Shown: in pieces, positions 28,652 through 39,000 of the stretch | Layout: each line of letters opens with the position of its first letter | How positions within the stretch are numbered: position 1 is the first letter of the stretch | IMG/VR virus record: IMGVR_UViG_3300010401_000023 | Location: 1 to 40,603 of that record | Source: a virus | Direction: 5' to 3' (one strand) | DNA length: 40,603 bases | Translations under genes and position numbers: made by a program | Notes under the pieces: generated by a model | What the model was told of the DNA's origin: nothing | The model's database searches: none | What the model saw: the letters and a program-made list of their open reading frames with translations, nothing else

Positions 28652-29956
28652 TTAGGGCTTCAAAATGTAACGAATGGGTCCGGCTTCCAAAATGTTCGTT
28701 GAAGTGATAGTGGCCGAACCACTCCCGTAAGCCACAGCAAGCCATCCGATATTGGTTCCAATGGAATCGGGAGAAGGAACCAAGACGGATGAGGTGGTAA
28801 TGGCCCCATCCGTTACCACCACTGAACCACCCGTCATTGTCACCACGCCCGAAAGAACGGCATCGGCAATAGCGGTTTGCATCTGCCCCAAGTTCACCGC
28901 ATCAGTAAGCGTGACACCCGCCGCAAGTTCTTTAATGGGCTTATCGTTCATAATGATTGTTGCGGGAGAGGTCATTTCGATATTGCCATCGGCTTCTTCC
29001 CACAAAGAACCCGTATCAAACTCCGCCGAATCCACATAGGCTTTCGTGGCGGCATCCTGGGGGTCAACGGGGTCATGTAATGCCTTGATATAATTTCCGC
29101 TCATATCAAATGATAGTGTGGCTAAAATACCGTCCAACCCCATTCCGAAATGATTGGCATAAATGCTTAATTCGCCATTGTTAGTAAAAATTCCGACATT
29201 GGCTTCATCTGCAAAAATCCCAACATCGTCATTAACCGTAACCTGGATACCCGTTTCGGAATTTACTCTAATATTTCCACCCGAGTTGAGATCAATGGGT
29301 CCCGTCACCGAAGCGGACAATGTACCGGTAGTCACTCCAATACTACCGGCAACGGAAACGGACGCATCACCACCGGAGGTAATGCCTAAATTTCCAGTTA
29401 CATTCAAATCATATTTTCCACCAACAGTTAAAGCCCCGTTTGCGCTAATGGTTGAGGTTGTATTTCCTCCCCAGTTAAAATTGCCACTAGCGTCAACATT
29501 AACATTCGTATTGAAGTCGAATAATCCACCATAGGAAAATGAAACGCCGCCACTTGGCGCACTTACGGCATATTCACCACCCGCCGTCACTCCCATATCT
29601 CCGCCAACGGAGACGGACATATTGCCGGTTTGTTCAATATTAGCAAGGTTTAGAATAGCCCCTTGGTTTAAATCTAAATTGGGTTCGCCATCGTTATTGA
29701 ATAGATAGGCCGATGCTCCGCCCATATCCCATTGGTATTGCTTATCACTCGGGACAACGGAATGAACACCCAATGCCCCGTTTAATCGGATAAATCCATT
29801 TACTGCATCAATGGAAACGCCTTCCGCACCTTCGTTCCTAATAGATGAAATGCGGGGCGTCCCGTCCGAATTGAAATTCTGATAGTCCGTTTGGGCAAAG
29901 GCTACACCCGAACCGATCCAACTAAGAGCGGTTAAAATCCTTAAAAGTTTTTTCAT
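28652..29956 (-). CDS. Fibre-like protein with a Sec signal peptide
   Basis: 434 residues. Residues 1-22 are a classical signal peptide ([20 protein letters not shown]). The rest is repetitive, Gly/Ser/Thr/Asn-rich beta-helix-like sequence ([31 protein letters not shown] pattern), with the tail-fibre motif [13 protein letters not shown] around 308-320 and a C-terminal adhesion-type module. A secretion signal is abnormal for a virion protein that is assembled in the cytoplasm. It may be a cell-surface protein made from fibre parts, or a fibre with an unusual start. The ATG overlaps the previous stop (ATGA). Confidence 0.7.
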   Translation of the reverse strand: MKKLLRILTALSWIGSGVAFAQTDYQNFNSDGTPRISSIRNEGAEGVSIDAVNGFIRLNGALGVHSVVPSDKQYQWDMGGASAYLFNNDGEPNLDLNQGAILNLANIEQTGNMSVSVGGDMGVTAGGEYAVSAPSGGVSFSYGGLFDFNTNVNVDASGNFNWGGNTTSTISANGALTVGGKYDLNVTGNLGITSGGDASVSVAGSIGVTTGTLSASVTGPIDLNSGGNIRVNSETGIQVTVNDDVGIFADEANVGIFTNNGELSIYANHFGMGLDGILATLSFDMSGNYIKALHDPVDPQDAATKAYVDSAEFDTGSLWEEADGNIEMTSPATIIMNDKPIKELAAGVTLTDAVNLGQMQTAIADAVLSGVVTMTGGSVVVTDGAITTSSVLVPSPDSIGTNIGWLAVAYGSGSATITSTNILEAGPIRYILKP

Positions 29957-30825
29957 TTCAAGTACTCCCTGGCGGAGTAGAAGTACACGACATTGGTATT
30001 ACCGTGGGCCTCTACCGTATCGCCCTCATCCAAGTCAAAAGGAACCATGAGTTTAAAAGTTCCACCAGCCACAATCGTGGCGGGCTGATCCATAACCCCG
30101 TCTATCAAAACACTCACGCCCTCTGAAACCGCATTGGGGTTGTACTCTCTCATGGCCGTAAAGATTGAGCGATAACCAGCCGTTACCGTATAAGTGACGG
30201 GCAACGTTCCGGTTCCATTTATTACAACCGCTTGCTCGTAATTTTGTACTTGAGGCGTGGCCGTGAATTGTATTTTCAAACTAACGATTGTCGCCCCACT
30301 CGAAAGAGCGTCAATACCGGACACCACTTTTTGAAGTGTGTTTTCCAGGGCTAAACCAGGATAAGTGGGAGCCACGGTAGCCGTAGATGTGGGGGTGTTG
30401 GTCGGAGAATCCGTAGGAACTAAAGTATTGACAGGCGTTTTAGTCGGCGTTTTAGTCGGCGTTAAAGTAACCGTGAAGGTCGCCGTATTGGTCGGAGTGC
30501 GAGTTTTTGTAACCGTTGGGGTATTCGTGGCAGTTCTTGTCGCAGTATTAGTTCTGGTAACGGTTGCGGTAAAAGTGGCCGTTTTTGTCGGAGTCTTAGT
30601 GGCGGTCCACACGGCAAGCGGAGTAAAAGTCTTTGTCGGCGTTACCGATGCCGTATTCGTCTTGGTCGGCGTAGGCGAATTGGTTTTGGTGGGAGTGCTG
30701 GTGAATGTAGGCGTAAAAGTTGGAGTGGAAGTGGGCGTATCAGTCGGGGTGTTTGTCGGCGTATTAGTCGCCATCCCCACATAAGGTATACCGCACAGGA
30801 TTAACGCTATCAGTAGTCTTTTCAC
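29953..30825 (-). CDS. Secreted Thr-Pro-rich stalk protein
   Basis: 290 residues from a GTG with AAAGGAG six bases upstream. A start 57 bases earlier lacks such a site. Residues 1-19 are a signal peptide ([18 protein letters not shown]). Residues 20-155 consist of TNTPT/TPTKT repeats, a mucin-like stalk. Residues 158-290 form a beta-rich domain ([20 protein letters not shown]). Such stalks are known from exported bacterial surface proteins, not from phage virions. It lies between the internal virion genes and the lysis cassette. Confidence 0.72.
   Translation of the reverse strand: MKRLLIALILCGIPYVGMATNTPTNTPTDTPTSTPTFTPTFTSTPTKTNSPTPTKTNTASVTPTKTFTPLAVWTATKTPTKTATFTATVTRTNTATRTATNTPTVTKTRTPTNTATFTVTLTPTKTPTKTPVNTLVPTDSPTNTPTSTATVAPTYPGLALENTLQKVVSGIDALSSGATIVSLKIQFTATPQVQNYEQAVVINGTGTLPVTYTVTAGYRSIFTAMREYNPNAVSEGVSVLIDGVMDQPATIVAGGTFKLMVPFDLDEGDTVEAHGNTNVVYFYSAREYLK
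30365..30770 (-). repeat. Thr-Pro coding repeat region
   Basis: Low-complexity DNA encoding about 135 residues of TNTPT, TPTKT and TATKT repeats. The opposite strand therefore shows a long GVLVGV-type false frame. Hexamer-like periodicity suggests slippage-driven length change. Confidence 0.7.
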
Positions 30826-30863
30826 TTGAAGTCTCCTTTGATTATTAAACATTCTACTAATTT

Positions 30864-31184
30864 TTACGGAATAAGCAACCATCCAATGCGTCCCGAATCA
30901 CCACCGCTAGACGATTTCAAATCGAATGTACCAGCCCCAGGTATAGCCCTTATAGCCCCCGTTGCGCTATCATCTTGTGAAGAAACTAATATAATTGACG
31001 TACTTTTGCACTTCGCATTTACCACCGTAACACTACCGCTAATCATTGTAGATTCACCAAATACCAGCGATTGAGTCAGACTGTCCATCATTTGATAAAT
31101 TTCAGTTTGGTGCTTCTGAAATAATAGCTTATCAATCGGATCAACGAGTGGTGTATTAACTAGCTTTTTATAGGTTAATCCCAT
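30864..31184 (-). CDS. Small fibre-tip-like protein
   Basis: 106 residues. After a helical N-terminus (residues 1-45) the rest ([45 protein letters not shown]) follows the pattern of a small beta module often seen at the C-terminus of phage fibres, including that of 28652-29956. The start overlaps the previous stop as TAATG. Confidence 0.62.
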   Translation of the reverse strand: MGLTYKKLVNTPLVDPIDKLLFQKHQTEIYQMMDSLTQSLVFGESTMISGSVTVVNAKCKSTSIILVSSQDDSATGAIRAIPGAGTFDLKSSSGGDSGRIGWLLIP

Positions 31185-34162
31185 TATGGCCTGTACGCTT
31201 GTTCATTTAATTGTTCCATCAATTTTTGAATATCTTCGCTCGGTTTACCCTTTTGCTCTTGACGCTTCTTAGCCATCTTCAAATTAGATAGCTGTTTCAA
31301 GTAGGCAAAACGTGCGCTCTCGGTGGATTTATTCATATCAATTGGAATAAGGGATAACCCACTCATTCTAATAGCTTGTTCTGGCGCACCAAGAATGGGA
31401 CGTTCGCCAGGGATAAGCCTATTCACTTCGCTTAACGGCCTGATATTTCGCAGGGTGTTGATAGTCTTACGGCCCATGTCCATTCCAAGGAATTTACCCG
31501 TTTGTCCTGGATAGTTTTCAATGGGCGAACGTTCACCGCCCGCCGATCTAAAGAATAAACTTTGGTTAAACAAGTTTTCCAATGGGGTCTTGATATAAGG
31601 CGTTAAACTGGAAGTCATTAAATCCATGAACTTAGTCATGCCAGTAATATCTTCAAGGTCGGCAATCGGGATTGTGTTCTTTAGGCGAAGGTAAGTGTAT
31701 TTGCCCGTCTTTTCATCTTGCCAAAGACGGATATGAAAATCACCCTTCACGAACTCATCCAACGCCCTTTCATCCGGCTTGCCTTGGCTAGTAGAGCCTA
31801 AAGTATTCTCGATGTTTTCCTTGAACCTATAAGGAATCTCCACTTTCGCAGGGTGCTTAATCATGTGTTCAACCATGATCGGCAAGTTAAAACGAGTCCA
31901 AGATAGAAACGGGAATATGGCTTTTGCCCCTTGCAATTGCGGAGATAATCCACCCGCATAATCGTAAAGATATTTCCTCACATCAGCAATTGCCGCTTCG
32001 GGAGTCCATCCTTGCCCAATGCGGGTCATGTAATGCTGGATGCGCCCAAAGTCCTCAGCGTAAGCGTTCCACTTACCAGCCAAATCAATACCGATAGCCT
32101 TCTCAAACTTTTGTAATGGGCGTTTACCCTGGAATAAATCTTGAGAAAAGGTTTCCCCAAACAAGTTAGAGTCGTGCATGATTTTAAGGTGTTCACCAAG
32201 GGGCCCTAATTTCTCGGCCTCTTGAGCCAGTCTTTCGGGATTGCCCGCACCCTTAATCAGCGCAGGAATCATCTTAAAAGCCTTGGCAACTCCACTCGCA
32301 CTCCACGCCCCCGCCAATGCAGACTGAATATTGTTGGAGGTTATATTCCTCATCCCATAGGGAACAGTTCCAGGGAAAGAGAGTAGGGTCATGCGGGAGA
32401 ATAGCCTAGTCCAGCCCATGAGCGTTCCCTGGATACCACCGATCATCTTCTGCATCTTGTCGGTGTCGGTTAAAACGCCAACTAGATTCTGCAATTCATG
32501 GGCAGTTTCGGGGGTAACGTACATATGGCCCATATTTATCTTGGCCCCATCTTTACGCAAATCACCAATCATCTTTTGGAATTGTTTTGGTATCTCCCAT
32601 TTAACAGCGTGTTCTCCACCCCAATCGGATAGCTTGGTTTTGGCGATGGACTGATTTTTTAGAATATCGCCCAAGCCCTCCCACAATGAAATCTCACGGC
32701 TAGAGCCTTCAACTTCCTTGCCAAAGGCTTTCATGCCGTCCGTTTCGTAGATGGTCGCACCAGGGGGGTCAATCAACTTTAACTTTTCAAGTAATTGCGG
32801 GTTTTCTTTCATGGCCTTGTTACCCAACATTTTGCCGTAAAAGTTTGCCCTGATTCGTGCCGATTGTGCGGATATGGCTTGTTGAGCTTCCGGCGTTTTA
32901 GCCAAAGGTCCAAGGATATTTTCGGCCTTGGCGATGGCTTCCGCTTGTTGCATGGTAAAGTCTTTGATTGAACGCTCAGCCTTTTCTCTCGGAACGCCAA
33001 TCGAATCAAGAGTTTTAAATAACGAGTCAGAACCAATCCTTGGAGCAAAACCTTCCAACTGGCCCTCAATTCCAAGTTTCGATTTCTTCTCGCCTAAAAT
33101 ATCAAGCGGAGATTTCCTTAAATTTTGGATCTGTTTGATTTCATCCAGGGTGTCGCCGGAAGTTGGAACCTTACCCAAAAACTCTTTCATATAAGCTGGA
33201 ATCTTAGCCCCGCCAGACTTCTCCGCAATTGGCATTTCTGCCAATCGGTTCACTTCGGCCCAAACCTTTTGCTTCGGTGTCAACTTCATCTTGTCCCAAT
33301 GTGCGCTTACATCGGGATTTATTTCACCCAACTTACCAGCTTTAATCTTTTCAATGGCTGATTTTTCAAGGTCTTTAATTTTAGAAGGCGTTGCAAGATT
33401 AGCCATTTTTTCAAACAAATCAGTCGCATTGACTTTGGCTCGATTGGTATATCCAGCCAGCTTGACGAATTGTGGCTTGAAAAAGTCCACAACCTTACCA
33501 CCACCCAACGCCTTACCAACGTCACCAAGACCACGCAAAGCACCACCCGCCGCCTCATCCACGAATTTAGGGGTATGTACCGCCAATTCTGGTAAATACT
33601 TGCCTATAACGGGGGCATTTTTAAGAGATAAAGTTCCAAAGGCTCTACCGCCTTGTTCCAATCCCTCGATAACGCCGGGGGCTTTACCAAGAGCCTCTAG
33701 CCCCTTAGCCCCACCCTTGAGTTCTCCAATGCCTAGCCAGTTCAGAGGATCGGCGGGATTAAGAACGTCAACGGCAATACCCGCAATAGCTTGAGCCGCC
33801 TTACCCGTTTTAGAAGTGGGGGAAGCACCGCCCCTCAATTCTTGCACAAGGTCCGAACCGGAAGGCGGTCTAACGCTTTCGGGTTCGGCCTTAAATAAGT
33901 TCACCACATTTTTCGGGATGGATTCATTCGGCTTGATATTCAGAATATTTAAAACGTTCTCGCCAACGGGTTTACCTTGGTGAAGGTTTATTAAGGCTTG
34001 GCGTTCAACGTCACCAGGCTTGGAAAGAACCCGAAATATCTTTTCGAGATTGGAGCCTTCCGTTTCCAAAGCGGGGCCATCAGCCGGTTTCCTGGTTCTG
34101 TTGCCAGGAATACGACCAAACGCACCAAGCCCGAAAGATGGAAACTTAAAAGGATCGGCCAC
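31184..34162 (-). CDS. Large internal virion (ejection) protein
   Basis: 992 residues from a GTG start with AGGGGT before it. Mostly helical, with Gly-rich stretches in the first 250 residues and a segment around residues 640-660 that is hydrophobic (FSRMTLLSFPGTVPYGMRNI) and another at 755-775 (FPFLSWTRFNLPIMVEHMI). The latter segment is typical of long virion-packaged polypeptides that enter the host with the DNA in short-tailed phages. No lysozyme or polymerase motif was seen. Neighbouring small genes upstream (34171-36024) are likely partners. Confidence 0.68.
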   Translation of the reverse strand: MADPFKFPSFGLGAFGRIPGNRTRKPADGPALETEGSNLEKIFRVLSKPGDVERQALINLHQGKPVGENVLNILNIKPNESIPKNVVNLFKAEPESVRPPSGSDLVQELRGGASPTSKTGKAAQAIAGIAVDVLNPADPLNWLGIGELKGGAKGLEALGKAPGVIEGLEQGGRAFGTLSLKNAPVIGKYLPELAVHTPKFVDEAAGGALRGLGDVGKALGGGKVVDFFKPQFVKLAGYTNRAKVNATDLFEKMANLATPSKIKDLEKSAIEKIKAGKLGEINPDVSAHWDKMKLTPKQKVWAEVNRLAEMPIAEKSGGAKIPAYMKEFLGKVPTSGDTLDEIKQIQNLRKSPLDILGEKKSKLGIEGQLEGFAPRIGSDSLFKTLDSIGVPREKAERSIKDFTMQQAEAIAKAENILGPLAKTPEAQQAISAQSARIRANFYGKMLGNKAMKENPQLLEKLKLIDPPGATIYETDGMKAFGKEVEGSSREISLWEGLGDILKNQSIAKTKLSDWGGEHAVKWEIPKQFQKMIGDLRKDGAKINMGHMYVTPETAHELQNLVGVLTDTDKMQKMIGGIQGTLMGWTRLFSRMTLLSFPGTVPYGMRNITSNNIQSALAGAWSASGVAKAFKMIPALIKGAGNPERLAQEAEKLGPLGEHLKIMHDSNLFGETFSQDLFQGKRPLQKFEKAIGIDLAGKWNAYAEDFGRIQHYMTRIGQGWTPEAAIADVRKYLYDYAGGLSPQLQGAKAIFPFLSWTRFNLPIMVEHMIKHPAKVEIPYRFKENIENTLGSTSQGKPDERALDEFVKGDFHIRLWQDEKTGKYTYLRLKNTIPIADLEDITGMTKFMDLMTSSLTPYIKTPLENLFNQSLFFRSAGGERSPIENYPGQTGKFLGMDMGRKTINTLRNIRPLSEVNRLIPGERPILGAPEQAIRMSGLSLIPIDMNKSTESARFAYLKQLSNLKMAKKRQEQKGKPSEDIQKLMEQLNEQAYRP

Positions 34163-34170
34163 TTTTACCC

Positions 34171-34359
34171 CTATTTCCTATCGTATTGCTGTTCGGCCAT
34201 TTGAACCGCCAAAGAGCCGGAATCCTTATTCTGCTTGCCTGTCATTTTATTCTTGAGACGTTGGGCCATTACGTCCCTAAACGCTTTTTTACCGTCCAAC
34301 TTGGCGTTGCCCCAAGAAGTCTGATACGCCGGATTTGAAATTGACGGGTCTATTTGCAT
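34171..34359 (-). CDS. Small hypothetical virion-associated protein
   Basis: 62 residues from the ATG with AAGGGAGA eight bases upstream. An earlier start at 34449 would need to overlap the preceding gene and lacks this site. Polar, Gln/Lys/Asn-rich (RDVMAQRLKNKMTGKQNKDSG). No family was recognised. Confidence 0.6.
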   Translation of the reverse strand: MQIDPSISNPAYQTSWGNAKLDGKKAFRDVMAQRLKNKMTGKQNKDSGSLAVQMAEQQYDRK

Positions 34360-34363
34360 TGAA

Positions 34364-35071
34364 TTATCTCCCTTGTAAATATTCTTCAACTGTAGGGGTT
34401 GGCTGATAACCGCCTTGAACCCTTCTTTTCGCCAAATCACCAAACCCACGTTGCTGATTGTTTAAATATTCATTCAGGAATTGAACGTTTTGGTTTGGAT
34501 CGCCTTCTTGCGGTGCGGGGGCAGTACCCAATACGGGTCCACTCACATTAGCGTTTGGAATCATTCGGGGGCCAAATGCCGGTTGTGCTTGTGCTGGTTT
34601 TTGTCCAGGTTCTTGACCGCCAAAATAAGAGCCAAACGCAGACGGAAGTTTGGCCCTATCAGCAGGACTCAATTTGGCCCAAATGTTTTTACCCGCCACA
34701 TAAGTTCCAAGCGGTTGTTTAGTTATCGGGTCAATTCGATTTGATTCAACTCCAACAATTTCGTTGAAATCCCTAAGTGCCTTTTCCGCTTCTGGATTGC
34801 GGGCAGAACCACGACCAGGACCAGCCCCATATTTTTTCAACTTTTCTTCCGCCAGCTTGTAATACTTTTCTCCAAGCGCACTTCGTTTAAGGGCCTCACC
34901 CTCTCCAAACTTTTGAGCCTCGCCCGCACGTTGACTAGCCAATTCTTGTAACGCTTGAACTTTATTGGCCCGATCATTGGCAATAGAGGCTTGCGTATCG
35001 GACCGCATCTGATTACCGAATTGGCCCAACGATTGTTGCAATAATCTTACGGACGGAAGAAAGAACGCCAT
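34364..35071 (-). CDS. Probable internal virion protein
   Basis: 235 residues. Residues 1-95 are a long charged helix (QASIANDRANKVQALQELASQRAGEAQKF), and the last part is Pro/Gln/Asn-rich and disordered (GQEPGQKPAQAQPAFGP). Composition and place in front of the 992-residue protein suggest a small ejected protein. Confidence 0.58.
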   Translation of the reverse strand: MAFFLPSVRLLQQSLGQFGNQMRSDTQASIANDRANKVQALQELASQRAGEAQKFGEGEALKRSALGEKYYKLAEEKLKKYGAGPGRGSARNPEAEKALRDFNEIVGVESNRIDPITKQPLGTYVAGKNIWAKLSPADRAKLPSAFGSYFGGQEPGQKPAQAQPAFGPRMIPNANVSGPVLGTAPAPQEGDPNQNVQFLNEYLNNQQRGFGDLAKRRVQGGYQPTPTVEEYLQGR

Positions 35072-35082
35072 TTAAAACTCCT

Positions 35083-35478
35083 TTATTCAGCCGGATATTC
35101 GTCCGGCGCATAATCTAAAAGGCTAGGAAGCGGAGGGGCTTGTGGCCCTTGTTGCCCAGGTAAATAGCCAAACTTCTTGTAAAAGTCACGCTGGTCAAGG
35201 CCCTTAATGGCCCCCACCCCCGATAACCCCAAACCGATATAATCCAACGGGCCAGCTTGTAGGCTCTCAAGATAATCGTTCGTGGAACGCTCTTGTAATC
35301 CCATGCCAGCTTTACTCTGCGCCCTACCGCTTCTCATGCGGGCCAGTTGAAGGGCTTGCATGGCGTTCATGGCCCTATCGGACGCTTTGGCCGATGGAGC
35401 ATATTGGGCCAATGCGCCAGAACCAATGTTCTTAGTTGCCCCGATATTAAACATTTGAGATAAAGCTGAATCGTTCAC
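35083..35478 (-). CDS. Hypothetical protein of the ejection-protein cluster
   Basis: 131 residues from a GTG with AGGAGG upstream. Ala/Gln/Met-rich helices (AMNAMQALQLARMRSGRAQS) and a Pro-rich C-terminus. Function unknown. It is one of three neighbouring Gln/Ala-rich genes. Confidence 0.58.
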   Translation of the reverse strand: MNDSALSQMFNIGATKNIGSGALAQYAPSAKASDRAMNAMQALQLARMRSGRAQSKAGMGLQERSTNDYLESLQAGPLDYIGLGLSGVGAIKGLDQRDFYKKFGYLPGQQGPQAPPLPSLLDYAPDEYPAE

Positions 35479-35487
35479 GAAATCCTC

Positions 35488-36024
35488 CTAGAGAAGTGAA
35501 GCCAAAGAGACAAGAGGCGAAACCATGCTGAAAAAGTTGGGTGAATTAGCTTCTTCTTGTGCGCTCAATTTACGATCATCCATTCCTAACCGTTGGTAGT
35601 AGTCATTCAGCGCACCAGCACCGCCCGTTAGTTGATTATTCAATTCATTGGCCCGTTGAGTGTAGCCCTGGCGCAGAGCATTACGGCCTTGTAATCTTTG
35701 CATGGCTAAGTTTTGTAAGGCCCCACTACCTTGACCTGAAATTACGTTATCGCCAAACTTAGTCCCAAGAAGCGAGTTCCCCAATCCCCTTGAATTGAGG
35801 CTCCCAACTAAGCGATTTTTCATCATCCCGCTTTGTTGTCCGTACAATTGCTCTTGAGCTTGTTCTTCTGGCAAGAGGCTCTTAAATACATCTCCATAGG
35901 CCCCGTATTCATCCCGTAAAGAGCTTTCCGCTTGACTGCCGTACTTCGTTCCTCTAACCGGATTTAGATAAGAAGATACCTTGGTCCAATCCAATTTAGC
36001 CGGTAGGGTGTACTCGTTAGCCAT
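35488..36024 (-). CDS. Hypothetical protein of the ejection-protein cluster
   Basis: 178 residues. Gln/Gly/Asn/Arg-rich helical segments (LPEEQAQEQLYGQQSG, LQGRNALRQGYTQRANELNN) and a short hydrophobic C-terminus (MVSPLVSLASLL) that could touch membrane. The start overlaps the end of the nozzle-like gene by eight bases. Confidence 0.6.
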   Translation of the reverse strand: MANEYTLPAKLDWTKVSSYLNPVRGTKYGSQAESSLRDEYGAYGDVFKSLLPEEQAQEQLYGQQSGMMKNRLVGSLNSRGLGNSLLGTKFGDNVISGQGSGALQNLAMQRLQGRNALRQGYTQRANELNNQLTGGAGALNDYYQRLGMDDRKLSAQEEANSPNFFSMVSPLVSLASLL

Positions 36025-39000
36025 CTATTTCCTCCATCGCTTGCCAGTAGGCCAAATATCCAGACAATTCGTGAACGTCAGTTCCAAGTCTTAAACCAGC
36101 TATCGTAAATGCAACGCCAAGATTGTCACCAGACACGCCATTTACGAATGTATCCAGTTTCCCATTAGATGATTGTAACCCGACAAGCGTTTGTCGTGGT
36201 GTAGAATCGTTCCCATTAGAAAAAAAATACATACTTATTTGGCTCGAAGTTAAAGAACCAACTTTCCTCACATTCAAAATGTACCGCATAAAATCCTTTT
36301 GAATCGAAGGACTTTTCATGTGATTAAAGGCCAATTGAAGTAAAGAGGATCGGGTAATAGTTTCTTCACCCGCCGCACAATCCCACTCCAAAACATTATT
36401 CCCGAACTGGAAAAACACTGTCCTCGATTCGCTACCATCCGAAGGCATATTAAGCCCGCAAATCATGGCGGAAGTTGGACCGCCATCCACAATTTTCGTA
36501 ATGGTAATCGTTATGGGGCTTCCGTTCTTTTTAAGACTGTTAGAAAACACGGTTATCAATGGTTGTTTAACACCACCAAGATACCCCTTGAAAGAAACTA
36601 TGATCGGAGCAAATGGCCCAACCTCGGTAAGGGTTGCATTTCCGGCCCCGATGGTGGAAAGGTTTTCAAGATAAGTGGGTGCAATACCGTAATTGTTGTA
36701 GGGAATCGTAGGAGTTGTTTGTCCCTTAAAGGTGTACCGCACACTTCCCTCATCGGGGTTATCGCTTAATGAAATTTGCTGAATATCACTAATGCTCGTA
36801 GGTTCAATCTCGCCCCACGCCCGATATTTCAAGCTGTACGTCAAGGTAATCCAGTAATTGTTTGCATCCACGCTCGGTTGAGAAGAAGGTTGGGGCAGTT
36901 GAACCAATAGGACGTTTCTCTCAAGGTTGTACGTCATTGTAACTGCCCGTCTTAATCCCTCTGGCACATTATCCAAATACTGTTGAATTTTGGAATCCGT
37001 AATTGAAATAGAATCAACCCCATTATAAGCGTAAATATCCTCGCCAGAATAGAAGTAAAGCCCCGGTCCAATGCGAACTGCCGCCGCTTGTTCAATAACT
37101 CCAACTTTACTCTTGGATCGCTTGAGATCAAAGTCACCAGTAGCGGAATCGGAATTAGAACCAAAAAGGTTATAAATGTCGGTATCCGTAGAAATAATGC
37201 AATAATCGTCCATGTCCCATCCACCCGTCACATGGGTAGAAGTGGCCGATTTAACAACAATAATATTTTGAGCCAAGAAGATTGTGAAATCATCCACATT
37301 TGAGGGGGCAACGGAAAAAGGTTGCAAAGGATTTCCCGCAAAGAAAAGCATATTCTTATAAGTCCATTGGTAACGGTAGGTCGGTCCGGGATCGCCTTTG
37401 GTGGTTTCAACGATAGTCACGGTAACACCAGAACCGGCACCATCCATCGTATTGTTTTGTACCGAAATGTATCTAGTGGATGCCGCCGCACCCGTATTAA
37501 CCATGTGTGAGATAACATAATCCGCAAGGTAAATTGTGAAGCCTGTAGCTATGTCACCCGTAACCGTCACATTTAAGTTACCATTTCCCGCATCCGGCAA
37601 AGCGTTTAAGGCAGTTTGAATGTCAGAAGCAGATGCATTGTACGGAAGTACGGAAGTTAAATTTCCACGGTAACTTAATTGGAAGTCTCCGCTAATCGCT
37701 GGTTGGTTCGGAATAAATGTTTGAACTTGTGGGGGTATTGAACCGCCATAAGTGATTGAAAATGTTACAGCAGTTCCGGTAATGAGAAGCGCATTATCCG
37801 TAACCGCGATAATTGGCTGGTCAACGTTTCCAAGAGTTCCGGCGAAAGTTATGACAATGGACGTTGCCAAAGAACCAGTTACAACGACATTTCCAGTTCC
37901 AATTGTAGACAAGGCTTCTAGGGCCGTTTGAATGTCGGATGCCGATGCGTTATAAGCAATCGTTCCCGTAGTTTGCCCGATAAATGTTAGTTTAAAATCT
38001 CCACTTGTGGGCGTTCCAGCAAGTGTCAAAGTTTGAACTTCACTCAATCCAGCCAACACCCTAGACAGTTGCGGGTTAGTATTCGGTTTAAATTGATAAA
38101 CCAAGTCGGCCCCACTCATCAATGTTGCAAAGTTTTGGGCCGGATCATTCGGGTTTGGATATTGGGCAAAATAATAGTTTGTTCCAGTAGGTGAATCCAA
38201 AATGGATGTCTGCGTGAAACCTACCATTATTTTAAGCCAATATGAAAACGGATAAGTACCAACCAGAACCATGTCCTGGCATCCCGCAATAACGCTTATG
38301 CCGGTGGTGTTGGCAAAAGATTGACCGCCAGGAGCAGATGCTGTTGCGCCCTGCCCGAACTGCAAAACATTTGTAATAAATCCGCTTTCCGAAACGTGTT
38401 CAAATCGTAAGTCGGAAAACCTTAAAATTGTTCCGCCAATCGGAAAAGTAAATTCAATTGAAGTAACCGCAGTTGGATCAAACGAACCGCCAGTTGTGTC
38501 AAATACAAAATTTCTAACCAAGCTGAACGGCATTGCAAAAGTTTGAAGGATATAATTTGCAAAATTAGCCGAATTAGAGTTTAAAAATTTAACGTTCGGA
38601 GATGTCCCGCCCGTCCAATAAGTATCCAATTTTAATACCCAATCAGAATTGCTGTATTGCCCAGAAATATCCAACGGCGAAGCAAAAATAAGCGTTGCCG
38701 TATTTGGTGAACCAACTTGAATGTCAACGTTAATGCAATCGTTATATTGAGAAATTGGATTGTTTTTAAAATAAACTGTCGAGTCAGAAAAATCCCAATT
38801 TTCCCTTGAGTCACAATGGGCAATAGCAAATCTTTTCGGAATTGAAGAAGGATAGGAATAAACGGGCCTTGAATTATCAACCGGAGGGTTACGCATTGGA
38901 GGGGCAGTAACCGCCGCACCAGCCCACGAAGGATTTCCAGAGACATCCCCGCCTGGACGGCCAACCATGAAGTTCTTCGCAACGCTCCATGCGTTAGGGC

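Noticed and set aside
30365-30784. Plus-strand frame encoding a Gly-Val-Leu repeat protein of 139 codons
   Set aside because: It is the opposite-strand shadow of the Thr-Pro repeats in the secreted stalk gene. It lacks a ribosome site and contradicts the operon direction.
33291-33794. Long plus-strand frame antisense to the internal virion protein gene
   Set aside because: Shadow of the high third-position bias of the 992-residue gene; no ribosome site or family match.
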